Source of the DNA: Haplomitrium mnioides
Taxonomy: Eukaryota > Marchantiophyta > Haplomitriopsida > Calobryales
Direction of reading: 5' to 3'
Assembly (NCBI GenBank): GCA_049999725.1
Contig: JBNGIS010024649.1
Span: 1 to 29,889 of the forward strand
Length of the DNA: 29,889 nt
Shown: positions 11,670 through 21,320 of the stretch, one piece after another
Layout: every line of letters begins with the position of its first letter
How positions within the stretch are numbered: position 1 is the first letter of the stretch
Translations under genes and position numbers: made by a program
Notes under the pieces: generated by a model
Seen by the model: the letters and a program-made list of their open reading frames with translations, nothing else
Database searches by the model: none
What the model was told of the DNA's origin: nothing

Positions 11670-12488
11670 TGTCAACCATCTAGATCCAGGTAGCCATCCA
11701 AATCAATCGGTGCTCTTGGTAATAATTCCATAGAAATATTCAGCGACTGAGACTCTTTGCTTGAATCATTGCCTAAATTGTTGTATGAAGATTCTTCCAA
11801 ACGATTTCCATTTCTAGATGGTCTTCCATTCTTGCTTAGAGGTCTTACTTGCCTATAATTTACTCTTCTTTTGAGTGGTAACAATGATGATAGGGTATCA
11901 CCTCCGAAGTTGAAACAACCATCCAATAATAAGTTTTTTGTCTTTTAAACAAACAAATTTGGAGCTTGAACATCGTCATCATCATTTGATATTGAAAAAG
12001 AAAGCTCCACAACCTTCTCTAGATTGTGACTTGAATGAGTGTTTGTTGACTTGTTTGAGTAATCGCCAAAAGGAGTAAAATTTGATAGCTTGACAGGCAA
12101 GAAAGATCCAATGTGTGCAAAAGGTTGAGTCTTGGATGTTATGCATGCATTGAGTTCACTGCCTGGTCCCATATGCATATTGGGCTTACTCCTTGATCCT
12201 ATGCACACATAGGATTAAGTCCTTGATCCTATGAGTCCATAGGGTTCAATCCTTGATCCTATACGCGCATAGGGTTCACTCCCTCGATCTTCCTCTATTT
12301 ATGTATCTTGTTCAAAAATTGGCATGTTTTTTTCTAAAATACTTGCCATCATTCTTCATCCTTTAAGTACTCCAACACTTATAACAACAATTTGAAACAA
12401 TCTCTAGCTGTTGGCCAAAAGTAACACTTTTTTAGGAATATAAACTCTAACATTCTAATTGCTTCTTGCCTCTGAACACTCATGCCAT
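11670..12488 (-). pseudogene. Gene M2: N-terminal paralogue of M1, lacks the DUF7869 part
   Basis: It starts at the ATG at 12488 by alignment with M1. QRQEAIRMLEFIFLKK matches the N-terminus of M1, followed by MASILEKNM, then seven 10-residue repeats (12101-12300; for example EPYARIGSRI, SKPNMHMGPG). Next come an acidic tail (SISNDDDDVQAPNLFV), a stop, and a block shared with M1: VNYRQVRPLSKNGRPSRNGN and NNLGNDSSKESQSL, then MELLPRAPI. The homologous M1 text (LKVNYAQGT, NLGNDSQAQ, LELLPKALI) shows this is a real coding relationship and not a chance open frame. The start is followed by an early stop and a frameshift, and the DUF7869-like region is absent, apparently deleted with the body of the neighbouring P0 gene. 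Outside the repeat, function is unknown. Confidence 0.6.
12101..12300 (-). repeat. 30-bp exact-register coding minisatellite in M2
   Basis: Units start at 12101, 12131, 12161, 12191, 12221, 12251 and 12281 with no indels. The plus-strand unit is CTTGATCCTATGCGCGCATA plus GGGTTCACTC. The length (ten codons) and perfect register are what selection on a reading frame produces. The encoded minus-strand repeat is of the (E/K)PYARIGSRS type. The core TATGCGCGCATA is itself a 12-bp palindrome. Confidence 0.85.
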
Positions 12489-12937
12489 TTAATAATAATA
12501 AAAGGAAACATTAAAGGAGGTATTCAACCAAATATTCCTAGTTCACGTTGGCACATCCAAAGTATGGATTTTTGGAGAAAAATCCACAAAGCAACAAAAT
12601 ACTGAAATTTTTGTGATGAAAAAAAAAACAAAATTGGAAAGATGGAAACAAGTAATGCTTTGTATAATAAATTTTTTTCCCACTCTGTGAACCTATGTGT
12701 CAAGTGCTTTGCGAATCAATTTTTGACGGGAAAATGCGTTTTTTGAAATTTGGGTATAAAAAGAGCGACAATAGAAAGTTTCTTTCCATTGTCGTGAGCT
12801 CACTTTTGAGTTTCTATAGTCTTGTTGTGTTCATTTTTGGCATTTCTTTTGATTTGGCATGTTTTTGCCTTCCGATTTTTTTGAACTTTTTATTGCACGT
12901 TTTTACCATTTTTTCACTCATTTCCACAACAAAGAAA
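12489..12937. promoter_or_regulatory. Bidirectional promoter copy 2 and P1 5' leader
   Basis: TATA box TATAAAAA at 12755-12762 in the context GGGTATAAAAAGAGCGAC. Transcription would start about 30 bp downstream, leaving a leader of roughly 150 nt before the P1 ATG at 12938. The interval 12489-12762 is a duplicate of 9911-10184. The minus-strand gene M2 starts at its left end, so the region should drive divergent transcription. Confidence 0.7.
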
Positions 12938-13294
12938 ATGGCATCTCAAGCCACTGCTCCAAAACCAGCACAATTGAAGTATTGTCAATATGCCAATGTT
13001 TTGAAGACACTTGAGCCTCACAAATTGGCCAATGAATGGCTAGTTTCTTGTGGGACTATCAAAGACATTGATCATCACCTTTATCTTTTCCAATGTGAAG
13101 GTGAAAAATTCAACATGGGCATTTTAGTTCATGTTAAAATGATTCGGGAGGGGCACAAAGCCCACATTGGGCTATTGGTGCAATTAGAAGAGGGGATCAC
13201 TCTATTGGCATCACCGAAGAAGTTATGCTTCAACAAAATAAGGCCTAGAGATCCATTCACCAACGATTTACAAGAGGCGTACAAGAACGGCAAG

Positions 13295-13700
13295 GTAGCA
13301 ACTTGCAATTCTTTTATTTTTACTAGGTAGATAGTTTATTTTGTTGTCCACCATCTATGTGTGCATGGACTCCAAGGTCCAAGTATGCTTGGACTATTGA
13401 CTCCATGCATGTTTGGACTCATGGGTCTAAGCATGTTTTGACTATGGACACCATGACCGCATTGAATCCTTGCGTGCAAAGCGTCCATGCTTGTATTGAG
13501 TCCAAGCGAACCTCTATGTTGGACTCTAGACTTGTTGTGTGCTTGGACCCAATGTGTGCATAGACCAAGGTTCTTATTGTGTAGTGTCTCGGTGTCTTTG
13601 GGAGCAATGTTGACTAGGATTAGGAGAAATAGCAATCAGGTACTCTTGTTTATATTTTTTTATTAATAGTCCTTGACCCTTTTATGTTTCTTGCTTTCAG
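13295..13700 (+). other. P1 intron 1
   Basis: Donor AAG|GTAGCA at 13294/13295; acceptor TTCTTGCTTTCAG at 13700 with a good pyrimidine tract. Splicing joins ...AYKNGK to FSQISSSFVNAYSNVK in phase 0. The unspliced frame reads through to a stop at 13330, so the intron model is needed to link the two conserved coding blocks. Confidence 0.65.
13340..13575. repeat. 24-bp near-palindromic minisatellite in P1 intron 1
   Basis: Consecutive 24-bp units of the form GGACTCNNNGGTCCAAGYATGYTT; four successive units from about 13368 are exactly 24 bp, and later ones drift to 25 or more. The unit can pair with itself (GGACTC with GAGTCC, GCAT with ATGC). It is related to the array in intron 2. Confidence 0.8.
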
Positions 13701-14314
13701 TTTTCACAAATTTCATCTAGCTTTGTCAACGCCTACTCCAACGTGAAGCGAGTGAAGAGAGATTTCATAAAGTTTGCGTTCAGTTTAAAATTTTTGAAAG
13801 CAAAGTGGGAGTTAAGATCGGAAAAATGTGTGCTTCACTTTAATGTAGCAATAATTAACATAACAACGACATGTGGATTTTCCATTGCAAAGAAGAGAAA
13901 AGAAGTGGAGACTACATAAGCTAAAAAAAAAAAAAAAAGTCGGCATTGTCTTAAAGAGGCTGGTGCTACCACTGTCCGTTGAGGAGGAGCTCGTTTGGTC
14001 GCCTTCTCCGCCCAGTTAATCAAATCTAGCACCATCATCCTTCTCTTCTAATAGCTATGAGGAGGATAATTAGCCAGATCCTATGCATCAACGTACATTA
14101 AAAACAAAGAGACAAGTGCACAAAGTTCTCCAAACATTTCAGGAGAGGGAGCACGTGGATTCTCAAATAGTGTTTAACAAAGACAAAAACAAGATATGCG
14201 AGTTTGCAATCCAGTGGTGTAGAGTTGCAAGGAGATAATAACAATCAAGCTGGAAAATATGAAATTTACAAAACCTGGAATGGACAACTAGGGGGTATTC
14301 CAAATAAGGTTTTT

Positions 14315-14620
14315 GAACAAAGATTTTGTAGAGCTTCTAGAGAATGCTCACAAAAAATATGAGCACTTTTTCTTCATCGTCGTTGTGGACTCAAAGTGCG
14401 GGTTTAAAGATAAGTCAAAGTTTGACATAAGGAGCCCTAACAAATACAGGTACAAGATTGCATGAGGCAACCACATTGCTGCTGCAAAGCAGCTACTGAT
14501 TACAAAGTATGGAGCAAAGAATTCATTACTCTCGCTCTGCAATTGCTATGTGTACATGGGGCTCACACCATTGAAGGCTCAAATTTTTGCAACTGATGAC
14601 AATAATGACCAACAATATTA
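14315..14620 (+). other. ParB/Srx-like domain segment of P1
   Basis: One frame (14311 register) reads with only two stops. A beta-strand-like HFFFIVVVD is followed by KYRYKIA, then GNHIAAAKQLL, then CNCYVYMGLTPLKAQIFATD. This matches the pattern of ParB-like nuclease/Srx-fold domains: a hydrophobic strand, G-x-H-(R)-x-x-A box, and a strand followed by an acidic/Ala helix. The usual Arg after the His is Ile here. The segment is missing from P2 by deletion. The call rests on motif order, so it is moderate. Confidence 0.55.
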
Positions 14621-15257
14621 GCTTGAAATGACTTCTGAATCAATTCAAAAGGTCAAATATTGGCATCAAAGATTTATGGAGACCGAGATGGTATGAGCCC
14701 AAAAATTAAAAGGAGAACTTGTGTTGGAGACTTTGGAGATCAAGCCAAAATAAACTCTTAAGAAGATAGTGACTTCTCAAGACAATTGGTTCCAGCTTGC
14801 ATTTAGAAGTGGAGAGCTCTAGGAGTTGCAACAAAGGAATTTTTTTCAATGTGGGAGAAGAACATGTTGAAAGGCCAGAAGCCGAAGGCTAAAGGTTCAC
14901 TAAGAATAGAAGACATGAAGTGAACACCTTGGAATTCTTTTCAAGGTCTTCTTGATGAAATCAAAATTTTGGTTTTGAAGTAGGTGGATCCAAACCAAAG
15001 AGCTTTCAATTGAAGAAATGACTCGGGAGTTAGAGAGGCATAAGGTTTTGGCGGTTATGGTGAAATCTTTTTGTTCAGAGGTTTGCTGCAGTTTGTGAGA
15101 GGAGGCAAGAATGGAATATCTCATCCATACTCAAGAATCAAAGATGTCCTCATTCTATTCAAGTTTCAAAAAGTTGTAGGTAAGTATTATTTTTTTGCTA
15201 GCCAACTTGTTTTGTTTAATTTTGGTTGAATTATTTTAAAGCAAATCTCTTTGTCAA

Positions 15258-15545
15258 GTTTCAATTCATGCACACATGGATATCAAAGAGTCTATGAGCC
15301 CATAGACTTTTGGGTCTATGCTCACATAGACTACATTTCTATGCGTGCATGGACTCTTGAGTCCATGCGCACACAGACTTCAAAGTTCATGCGTGCAAAG
15401 AATTAAGAGCCTATGCGCACATGGACTTCAAAGTCCACGCGCACAATGACTCTGAAGTCCATGCTTGTATAGACTCAAGTATCCTTGCTTGCAAGGACTC
15501 TTAGAGTCCAAGCGTGTTTGGACTCTTAAGTCCTTGCACGCATAC
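15258..15545. repeat. 24-bp palindromic minisatellite in P1 intron 2
   Basis: About ten or more units built on GTCCATGCGTGCATGGAC, which is a near-perfect palindrome. Several successive 24-bp units are clean (for example GACTTCAAAGTCCACGCGCA plus CAAT). Intron 2 has a consensus donor (TAG|GTAAGT at 15179/15180). Its acceptor near 15619 reads CACAA where P2 reads CTAAG, so the 3' splice site is probably mutated. Confidence 0.85.
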
Positions 15546-16134
15546 TTTGTTCTTTTTTACTTAAATTTTTTGGTTTCCAAATTCACCCATAATAAATTCC
15601 TCAATGTTATTTTTCACAATGACAAAACATTCAAGAGGCAACTTGCCAAAAAGTTGATGACGGCTACAAAAAGAAGAAAGAGATTTGGGGTCGAAGAAGA
15701 TTGAGAAGATCATGACCAAGCCCCAATCCTACCCTCTTGCTCTATTGTCAAAAAGTCAGAGAGAGGAAGTCTATGCATCAAAATGAAGATGTTGTCCCTC
15801 TAGCCCAAGACTTGCAATCCTATGCTGATGAACTTAACATAGCATATTATCAAGTTTACGGGGAGTCCAATGCAAGTCACATGAAAGGTTTGGTAAAACC
15901 AAGAAGTTTTACTTTAGCAATCACTAGCATTCCTTATGGTTGCAACTTTAAGAAATGTAAGCATGATGACTTTGAGCCATTTAGCAAGGACAACGCTTTT
16001 GATATGATATCCTCTTGTGTAAAAATTACTACTTTGGATTTTTGGTCTTTTGTTATAAATCATTCTTCGCAACAATTTGGCATCATTGAAGATGCGATTT
16101 TGGAAGTTTGTTGTGCTATCAACCAAGTCATTTG

Positions 16135-16229
16135 GTAAGTTATGTTTTTTTTTTGTTTTAGTTTATCTTGTTTCTACTTAATTAGTTTCATTGCAATTCT
16201 TTATTCTTAATTTTTTTTTATTACTGCAC
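16135..16229 (+). other. P1 intron 3 with damaged 3' splice site
   Basis: Donor TTTG|GTAAGT at 16134/16135. The expected acceptor before GGACAAAACC reads CAC at 16227-16229, whereas the P2 equivalent reads TTAG|GGACAAACC (19868/19869). The flanking coding phases match (…NQVIW then DKTNIHH), so the intron is well supported while its acceptor is lost. It is short, AT-rich and has no minisatellite. Confidence 0.65.
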
Positions 16230-16880
16230 GGACAAAACCAATATACATCATTCAAGTGGTCCCAGAATTGCACACACCTATGAGTACTGGGTTGTGGGAT
16301 ATTGGACAAAGGAATGCCAATAGAGTATAAAGCTCTTAAACTTGCAATCTAAAGATGCAACTGGCCATTCTCAACAAATAATGCGAAGCATTTTTAGTTG
16401 TCCAGCTATTTCCACAAAATTGAAACATCCAAGAGATGATGCTCATGTGAATGTGCCCCAACATACTTAGGCGTTGTACAATTTTCTTATCAACCACTTG
16501 TCTTCTAAGCAAGATTGGATACTTGATATTTGCTCTAGATTGAGCACATGCTTTATCTGTGCTTCAAAGTTGATGTTGAACTATATAGCTATAGAGTATA
16601 ATGGACATCAGCTTATCTATATTCTACAAATAGTTTTAATGATGGCTTCTTTGCCATCTGATGTCACTGAATCTCAAATTGTATATGCGTACAGTAAGGA
16701 GCATGCTCTTCCCGGTACTGCTTGTGCCTCTAGTGATTTTGTAGCTATCAAAGTCCTGACAAGATTCTCTTGCAGTTGTAGATGCCCAAGCCTCTCAATT
16801 TTCTGATTTGGATGAGACCATTCCTCCTAAAGAGGACAAGATTGAAGCTGAACCTACAGGTCGATATATACTTTAGAAAT

Positions 16881-16886
16881 AATAAA
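16881..16886 (+). terminator. P1 polyadenylation signal AATAAA
   Basis: AATAAAGTGT five bases after the P1 stop (TAG 16874-16876). The same AATAAAGTGT follows P2 at 20549. From 16887 to 17864 I find only AT-rich sequence, with isolated core-like fragments such as AGTCTATGCTAGGATGGACT (about 17056) and AGTCTATGCAAGCATGGG (about 17309). Confidence 0.6.
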
Positions 16887-17864
16887 GTGTCTTTTTAATA
16901 TCTTATATACAATATTTTTTATTTTGGTAAAAAATCTTTTATTCTTGTAATATTCAAGATAAAAATTATTAAGTACCTTCTTGACAATCTCTTTTTGTTT
17001 GATAATTGATTTTAAAATAAAACTTCATAACTTTCGTAAAAAGAAAACAAGAAAGTCTATGCTAGGATGGACTTTCCTATTTGATCAATTTATATTTTTG
17101 GATAAATTTTCTTCAATTGTTAGTTTTTTTTCAATTTATCTACGTATTACATTTATTACAATCTTCAATTATAACATCATTCTACACGTGAGTCGGTTTT
17201 GTGATTTTTTTTGGAAATTCATTTGTTCGAGTTACTAGTAATTGAATATAGGAGTGTCATATTGATTTTGATGAAATACATCATGTTTTCATGATATACA
17301 AACTTGAAGTCTATGCAAGCATGGGTATTTTTTTTTTCCATAAGTAAACAGAAGCTCAAAGCATGTCTGAGTAGATTAGAGATTTATATGTCAGTGCATG
17401 TTGCAACATCATCATTTTTTGGATTTTTTTTTCTTGTAAATGCTGTAGGATTTTGTATCTTAAAGGTCTTCTAGAAAATTATAAGAAAATATTAGAATGT
17501 GAATATTTAAGTTTGCCATGTTTTTTCAATATTCTCTCTTGTTTACTTATCTTACTATAATATAATATTTCTATTTTTACCTTTTTTCCAAATATTGAGC
17601 ATGAAGTATTATCCAAAATACAATAAGTATATGAATAAAGCAAATTTTAGGTTAAAGAGTTTTCTTGATGAAAAAATTTCCAACTATCAAAAAACATAGT
17701 TTTGGATGCAGAAATTTAAAGAAAATTTCTTCAACATGAAATATAACAGGAACTCAATAGTGGTTCTTGATTCAAAGTAGTAGTTCTTTTATGATCATTT
17801 TGGCATTCATCTAGCATTTGACTTTATTTTGGCTTAATGTTTCACATTCTTTTGCATCCAAGTG

Positions 17865-20520
17865 TGGCTACGTTTGCTATTGGAGTGACCAGTTGAAATT
17901 TTGCTCCAAAGAAGAGAGAGGCACCAAAGCCAACTAAAGGCTCAACAAAGGAAACCCTGCATATGCCAAAGAAACAACTAGTACCAACACAACCTGTTCG
18001 TTTGAAGCTTTTGTCATCACTATCTCCTCTTAGTTCTCATTTGTTAACTTCTTCTTCTTTAAGTATCTTAGAAGAAGAGGAGCCTGAGCTCCAACCAAAA
18101 GCAACAAAGTCAAAAACAAAACAAGTAAGGCATAAAGGGATGAGAACTTTTCAGGAAAGAGAACAAGTAGATTCTTAAAATAATGTATAAGGAAGACAAA
18201 AACAAGATTCGCAAATCCACAATCTAGCGTTGCAAAGTTTGGGAGGAAATAATTACAATTTGGCTAGAGAACTTAGATCTACCGAAGTCTAGAATGGAGA
18301 ACTATGGGTTGTTTTAAATAAAGGCCATGAATAAAGAATTTATGGAGCTATTGGCACAATGCATGCGTAACAACAAGTATGCTCATTCTTTTTTCATTGT
18401 GGTGGTGGACCCAAAGTGTGGGTTGAAGAATAAGTCAAAGTTTGATATAAACCTTGTCAAGATTTCAATTGAGAAGATGTATCATGAACTAAAGAGACAC
18501 AAGGTTCTTATGATGATGGTGAAATTTTTTTGCTTAGAGGTCTGCTATCAGACATGGGATGAGGCAAGGATGGAATATCCCATCCACATGCAAGAGTCTA
18601 AAGTGTCCTTTTATTCGAGCTTTGAGAAATAGTTGGTAAGTTCATTTCTCATTTACAATTTTATTTTTTTTTTGGTATTTAGTATTTTCATTTGGCATTC
18701 AATCAATTTATTTTTCATCCTAACCTAACTATAGTGAGTCTCTCTTTGAAAGGGCTTCAAGGAGTCATTGCACACATGGACTACAAGGAGTCAACAGATG
18801 CATGAACTTCTTGTAGTCTATAAGTGCATGGACTCTTTGTTGTCCCCAAGCGCTTAGACTCTTTGTAGTCTAGACTCATATGGGCTTCTTGTGTTTAGGC
18901 GCTTTCAGACTTCCTATAGTTTATTCGTGCATGGACTTTTTGTAGTCAATGCGCATAAGAACTATAGGGAGTCTACTTGTGCAGTGACTATAAGTAGTCC
19001 ATACACGTTTGGACTGCTCTAGTGTATGCACGTGTAGACTGCAAAATAGCAATGCTCACATAGACTTTTGGGAGTGCATCTTCACATACTCTCCTTGTAG
19101 TCTATGTTCATAGTACTCTTAGGACTTTATGATTACTCTTTAATTCTTATAAAGAGTTCTTTTTGTTATTGATTCTAGCTTTTTTTTTTCTAAGGTGATA
19201 AAACATTCAACTTCAACTAGCAAAAAAGTTGACAACATCTGCCAAGGGTGGAAAGAAAACTAGAGCAAGTGAAAAAACCCTTGATGACCAAGACAAAGCT
19301 TCAATCTTGGTCTTTTACCCTCTTGTTTTTTTGCTCCACTATCAAAAGTGAAGGGAATCGATGGCAAGGCAATAGAATTAAACTGCAAGCCCTAGTTTGG
19401 AGGGTGGTTTTGATGCAGATAAAGCTGATCTGCAATCATACATTGATGGACTCAATGAGGCACTTTACCAAGTCTACAAGGAGTCAAATGTAGGGCAATT
19501 GAAGAGACTAGTGAAACTTAGAAATTTCACTTTAGCCATAGCTGACATTTCTAAGGCTTATGGTTACAACTTTAAAGAATAAAAGGATGATGATTCAAAG
19601 CCCTTATCAAAGGATGATATTTTTGACATGGTTTCATCCTTTGTGACGGTTACCACATTGGACTTTTGGTCATTTGTGATTATTCATTCTTTGCATCAAT
19701 TTGACATTGTCAAAGATGCACTTTTACTTTTGGAAGATCTTGTAGTATTGGTCACAATAAGAGTTGGCTAGTCTACTAGTAACTTCTTTTAAAATTATTT
19801 TTTGGCTTGTTTTTCTTGTAATTGATTTATTTTCTTGCTATGTCTAATATATTTTATTGTATAGTTAGGGACAAACCAAATGTTCATCATTTTGATGGTT
19901 CCTAAATTGCGCATTTCTAAGAGTATTGGATGGTAGGTTACTAAACAAAGGAGGGGAAGTGAAGCATAAAGTTATTTAATCTCCGATTAGAGAATACGTT
20001 TGATTGACCTTGCAAAATCATGCGAAGTGTTTTCAATTGTCATGCGGTTTCTACCAGACTAAAACATCCATGAGATGATGCTTCTATAAATGTTTATTAG
20101 AAGTCATAAGCATTTTATAACTTTTTTTATTGATCATTTGTTTTTTGAACAAGATTGGGTATTAAGTCTTTGCTCTGGTTCCAACATAGGTTTAGTTTAT
20201 GCCATGAGATTAATGCAGAATTATTAATGCCGAATTATATTGTAGTAGAATATAAACAAAAACAATCAATCTATATTCCACAATGTATTTTGATGATGGT
20301 TTCTTTGCCATCAAATGTCACTATGTCCTAGATTGTGTATGCTTACCGCAACGAGCATGTTTTTTGAGGTACTACAAGTGTATCAAGACACTCTATAGCT
20401 ACTTTTAGGATTGGATAGTCCTAACATGACTTATCAATGACTATAAATGCTCAAGCTTCTTAGTAAATAGGTCTAGATAGTACCATTTGCTCCAAAGAAG
20501 ACAAGGTTGATTAAAAAACA
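17865..20520 (+). pseudogene. Gene P2: second copy of the ParB-methyltransferase gene, 5'-truncated
   Basis: Homologous to P1 from the exon 2 linker onwards: 17865-18635, 19195-about 19775, and 19869-20520. Conserved text includes TFQEREQVDS, MNKEFMELLAQCMRNNKYAH, FFIVVVDPKCG, DEARMEYPIHMQESK, LYQVYKESN, TTLDFWSFVI, EYWMVGY, STRLKHP and DWVLSLCSGSN. Exon 1 and the promoter are absent. About 550 bp covering the GNH core of the ParB-like segment is deleted after KSKFDI (18449). Motif IV has a 6-bp in-frame insertion (ADISKAYGYN). Motif I keeps CSGS but Asp has become Ser. The exon 3 donor reads GCTAGT instead of GTAAGT. The two copies thus decayed independently, and together they show that the motif positions were once intact. 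Confidence 0.7.
18755..19130. repeat. ~26-bp palindromic minisatellite in P2 intron 2
   Basis: About twelve units of the form GGACTTTTTGTAGTCYATGC plus GCGCATA. It sits in the same intron as the 24-bp array of P1 (donor TTG|GTAAGT at 18635/18636, acceptor CTAAG at 19194) and shares the TATGCGCATA core but has its own unit length. Confidence 0.75.
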
Positions 20521-20548
20521 GCTCACTGATCTACATTTTTGTATGTAT

Positions 20549-20554
20549 AATAAA
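20549..20554 (+). terminator. P2 polyadenylation signal AATAAA
   Basis: AATAAAGTGT downstream of the P2 coding remnant, matching the signal of P1 in sequence and position. Confidence 0.5.
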
Positions 20555-20619
20555 GTGTGTGATTGCAAAAAATGTTGAAGTCCAAGCTTGGAGGGATGTA
20601 TGTGTTTAAATAAATGATT

Positions 20620-20910
20620 TTTCAATGAAAAAAAACAAATAATGTATATGTTGTTCTATTGAAGCTCATGCTTGCGGAGCATTCATATATGAATGAATGA
20701 GTTTTTGATAAAACATTAGATAATGCGTAGCATATTTGTAATGAAGTCCATGTTAACATGGATATGAATGTTTGAATGAATGAGTTTTTAATATAACAAT
20801 AGATAACATCTAAGATGTTTGCATTGAAGTCCTGTTAGCATGGACATTGGTGTTTGAATGAATTAGTTTTTGAATAAAAACCTAATATTCAAGACGTTTG
20901 CATTGAACTC
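20620..20910. repeat. 82-bp tandem repeat with palindromic core
   Basis: Units contain GAATGAATGAGTTTTT at 20691, 20773 and 20856 (82-83 bp spacing). Each has a GAAGTCCATGTTAACATGGA-type segment; TCCATGTTAACATGGA at 20747-20762 is a perfect 16-bp palindrome. It lies just beyond the 3' end of P2. From 20911 to 21320 the sequence is AT-rich and I recognise nothing. Confidence 0.8.
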
Positions 20911-21320
20911 GACAAGCGTAGTTACACGTTTTTAATTTATGAGAGATAAAGTGTAGGGACGTAAGATTTTGATTTTGTTTTGATCTTAAACAACCAATAC
21001 TTTGAATTAGAAATCACTCTTGAGTTCATGTTTGATTTTGTGTTGAAGATAAATAATTTTCAAATTTGTGTTTCAAAAATGTTTTTGATACTTTTGAATT
21101 ATTTTATAAAAAATATTTTAACATGAAATTTACTTTATTCAAATACTTATAGTATTTTAAACAAATTGTATGCTCAATATTTGGAAAAAAAAATAAATTT
21201 CAAAATATTATATTATAGTAAGATAAGCAACCTAAATAGGATATTGAAAAAATATATTAAACTTAAATCGCCATGTTTTAATGTTTTCTTACAAAATTCA
21301 AAAAATCTTTATGTTGTAAA

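Larger units (their letters stand above)
12938..16876 (+). pseudogene. Gene P1: spliced ParB-like / N4-N6 DNA methyltransferase gene, decayed
   Basis: Proposed exons: 12938-13294, 13701-15179, 15620-16134 and 16230-16876. The start is an ATG in good plant context (AAAATGGCA; MASQATAPKPAQLKYCQYA). Exon 1 is fully open (119 codons) and has no recognised domain. Exon 2 has a Lys/Ser-rich linker (KNKICEFAIQW) and a ParB/Srx-like segment (FFFIVVVDSKCG, KYRYKIA, stop, GNHIAAAKQLL, VYMGLTPLKAQ). Exon 3 carries DPPY-type motif IV (FTLAITSIPYGCNF). Exon 4 carries STKLKHPRDD, LYNFLINHL, and the SAM-binding motif I region (DWILDICSRLSTC) followed by NYIAIEYNGHQ, in the order of PF01555 methylases. It ends EDKIEAEPTGRYIL. 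Splicing at 16134/16230 is in phase. About six stops in exon 2, a frameshift near 15000, Asp to Ser in motif IV and Gly to Arg in motif I argue for a pseudogene. The domain names are my reading, not a search result. Confidence 0.7.

Noticed and set aside
13357-13635. Overlapping open frames on both strands of P1 intron 1
   Set aside because: They arise from the 24-bp (eight-codon) period of the minisatellite, which carries any frame through.
14348-14542. Minus-strand open frame over the ParB-like segment
   Set aside because: Shadow of the plus-strand coding frame, which shows conserved motifs and a paralogue.
14464-14830. Premature stops in P1 as proof of cytosine deamination
   Set aside because: Every stop can be reached from a Gln or Arg codon by one C-to-T change, so without an aligned intact copy this is not evidence.
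15258-15545. CRISPR-like array
   Set aside because: Units are contiguous 24-bp tandem copies without unique spacers, in the intron of a eukaryotic gene.
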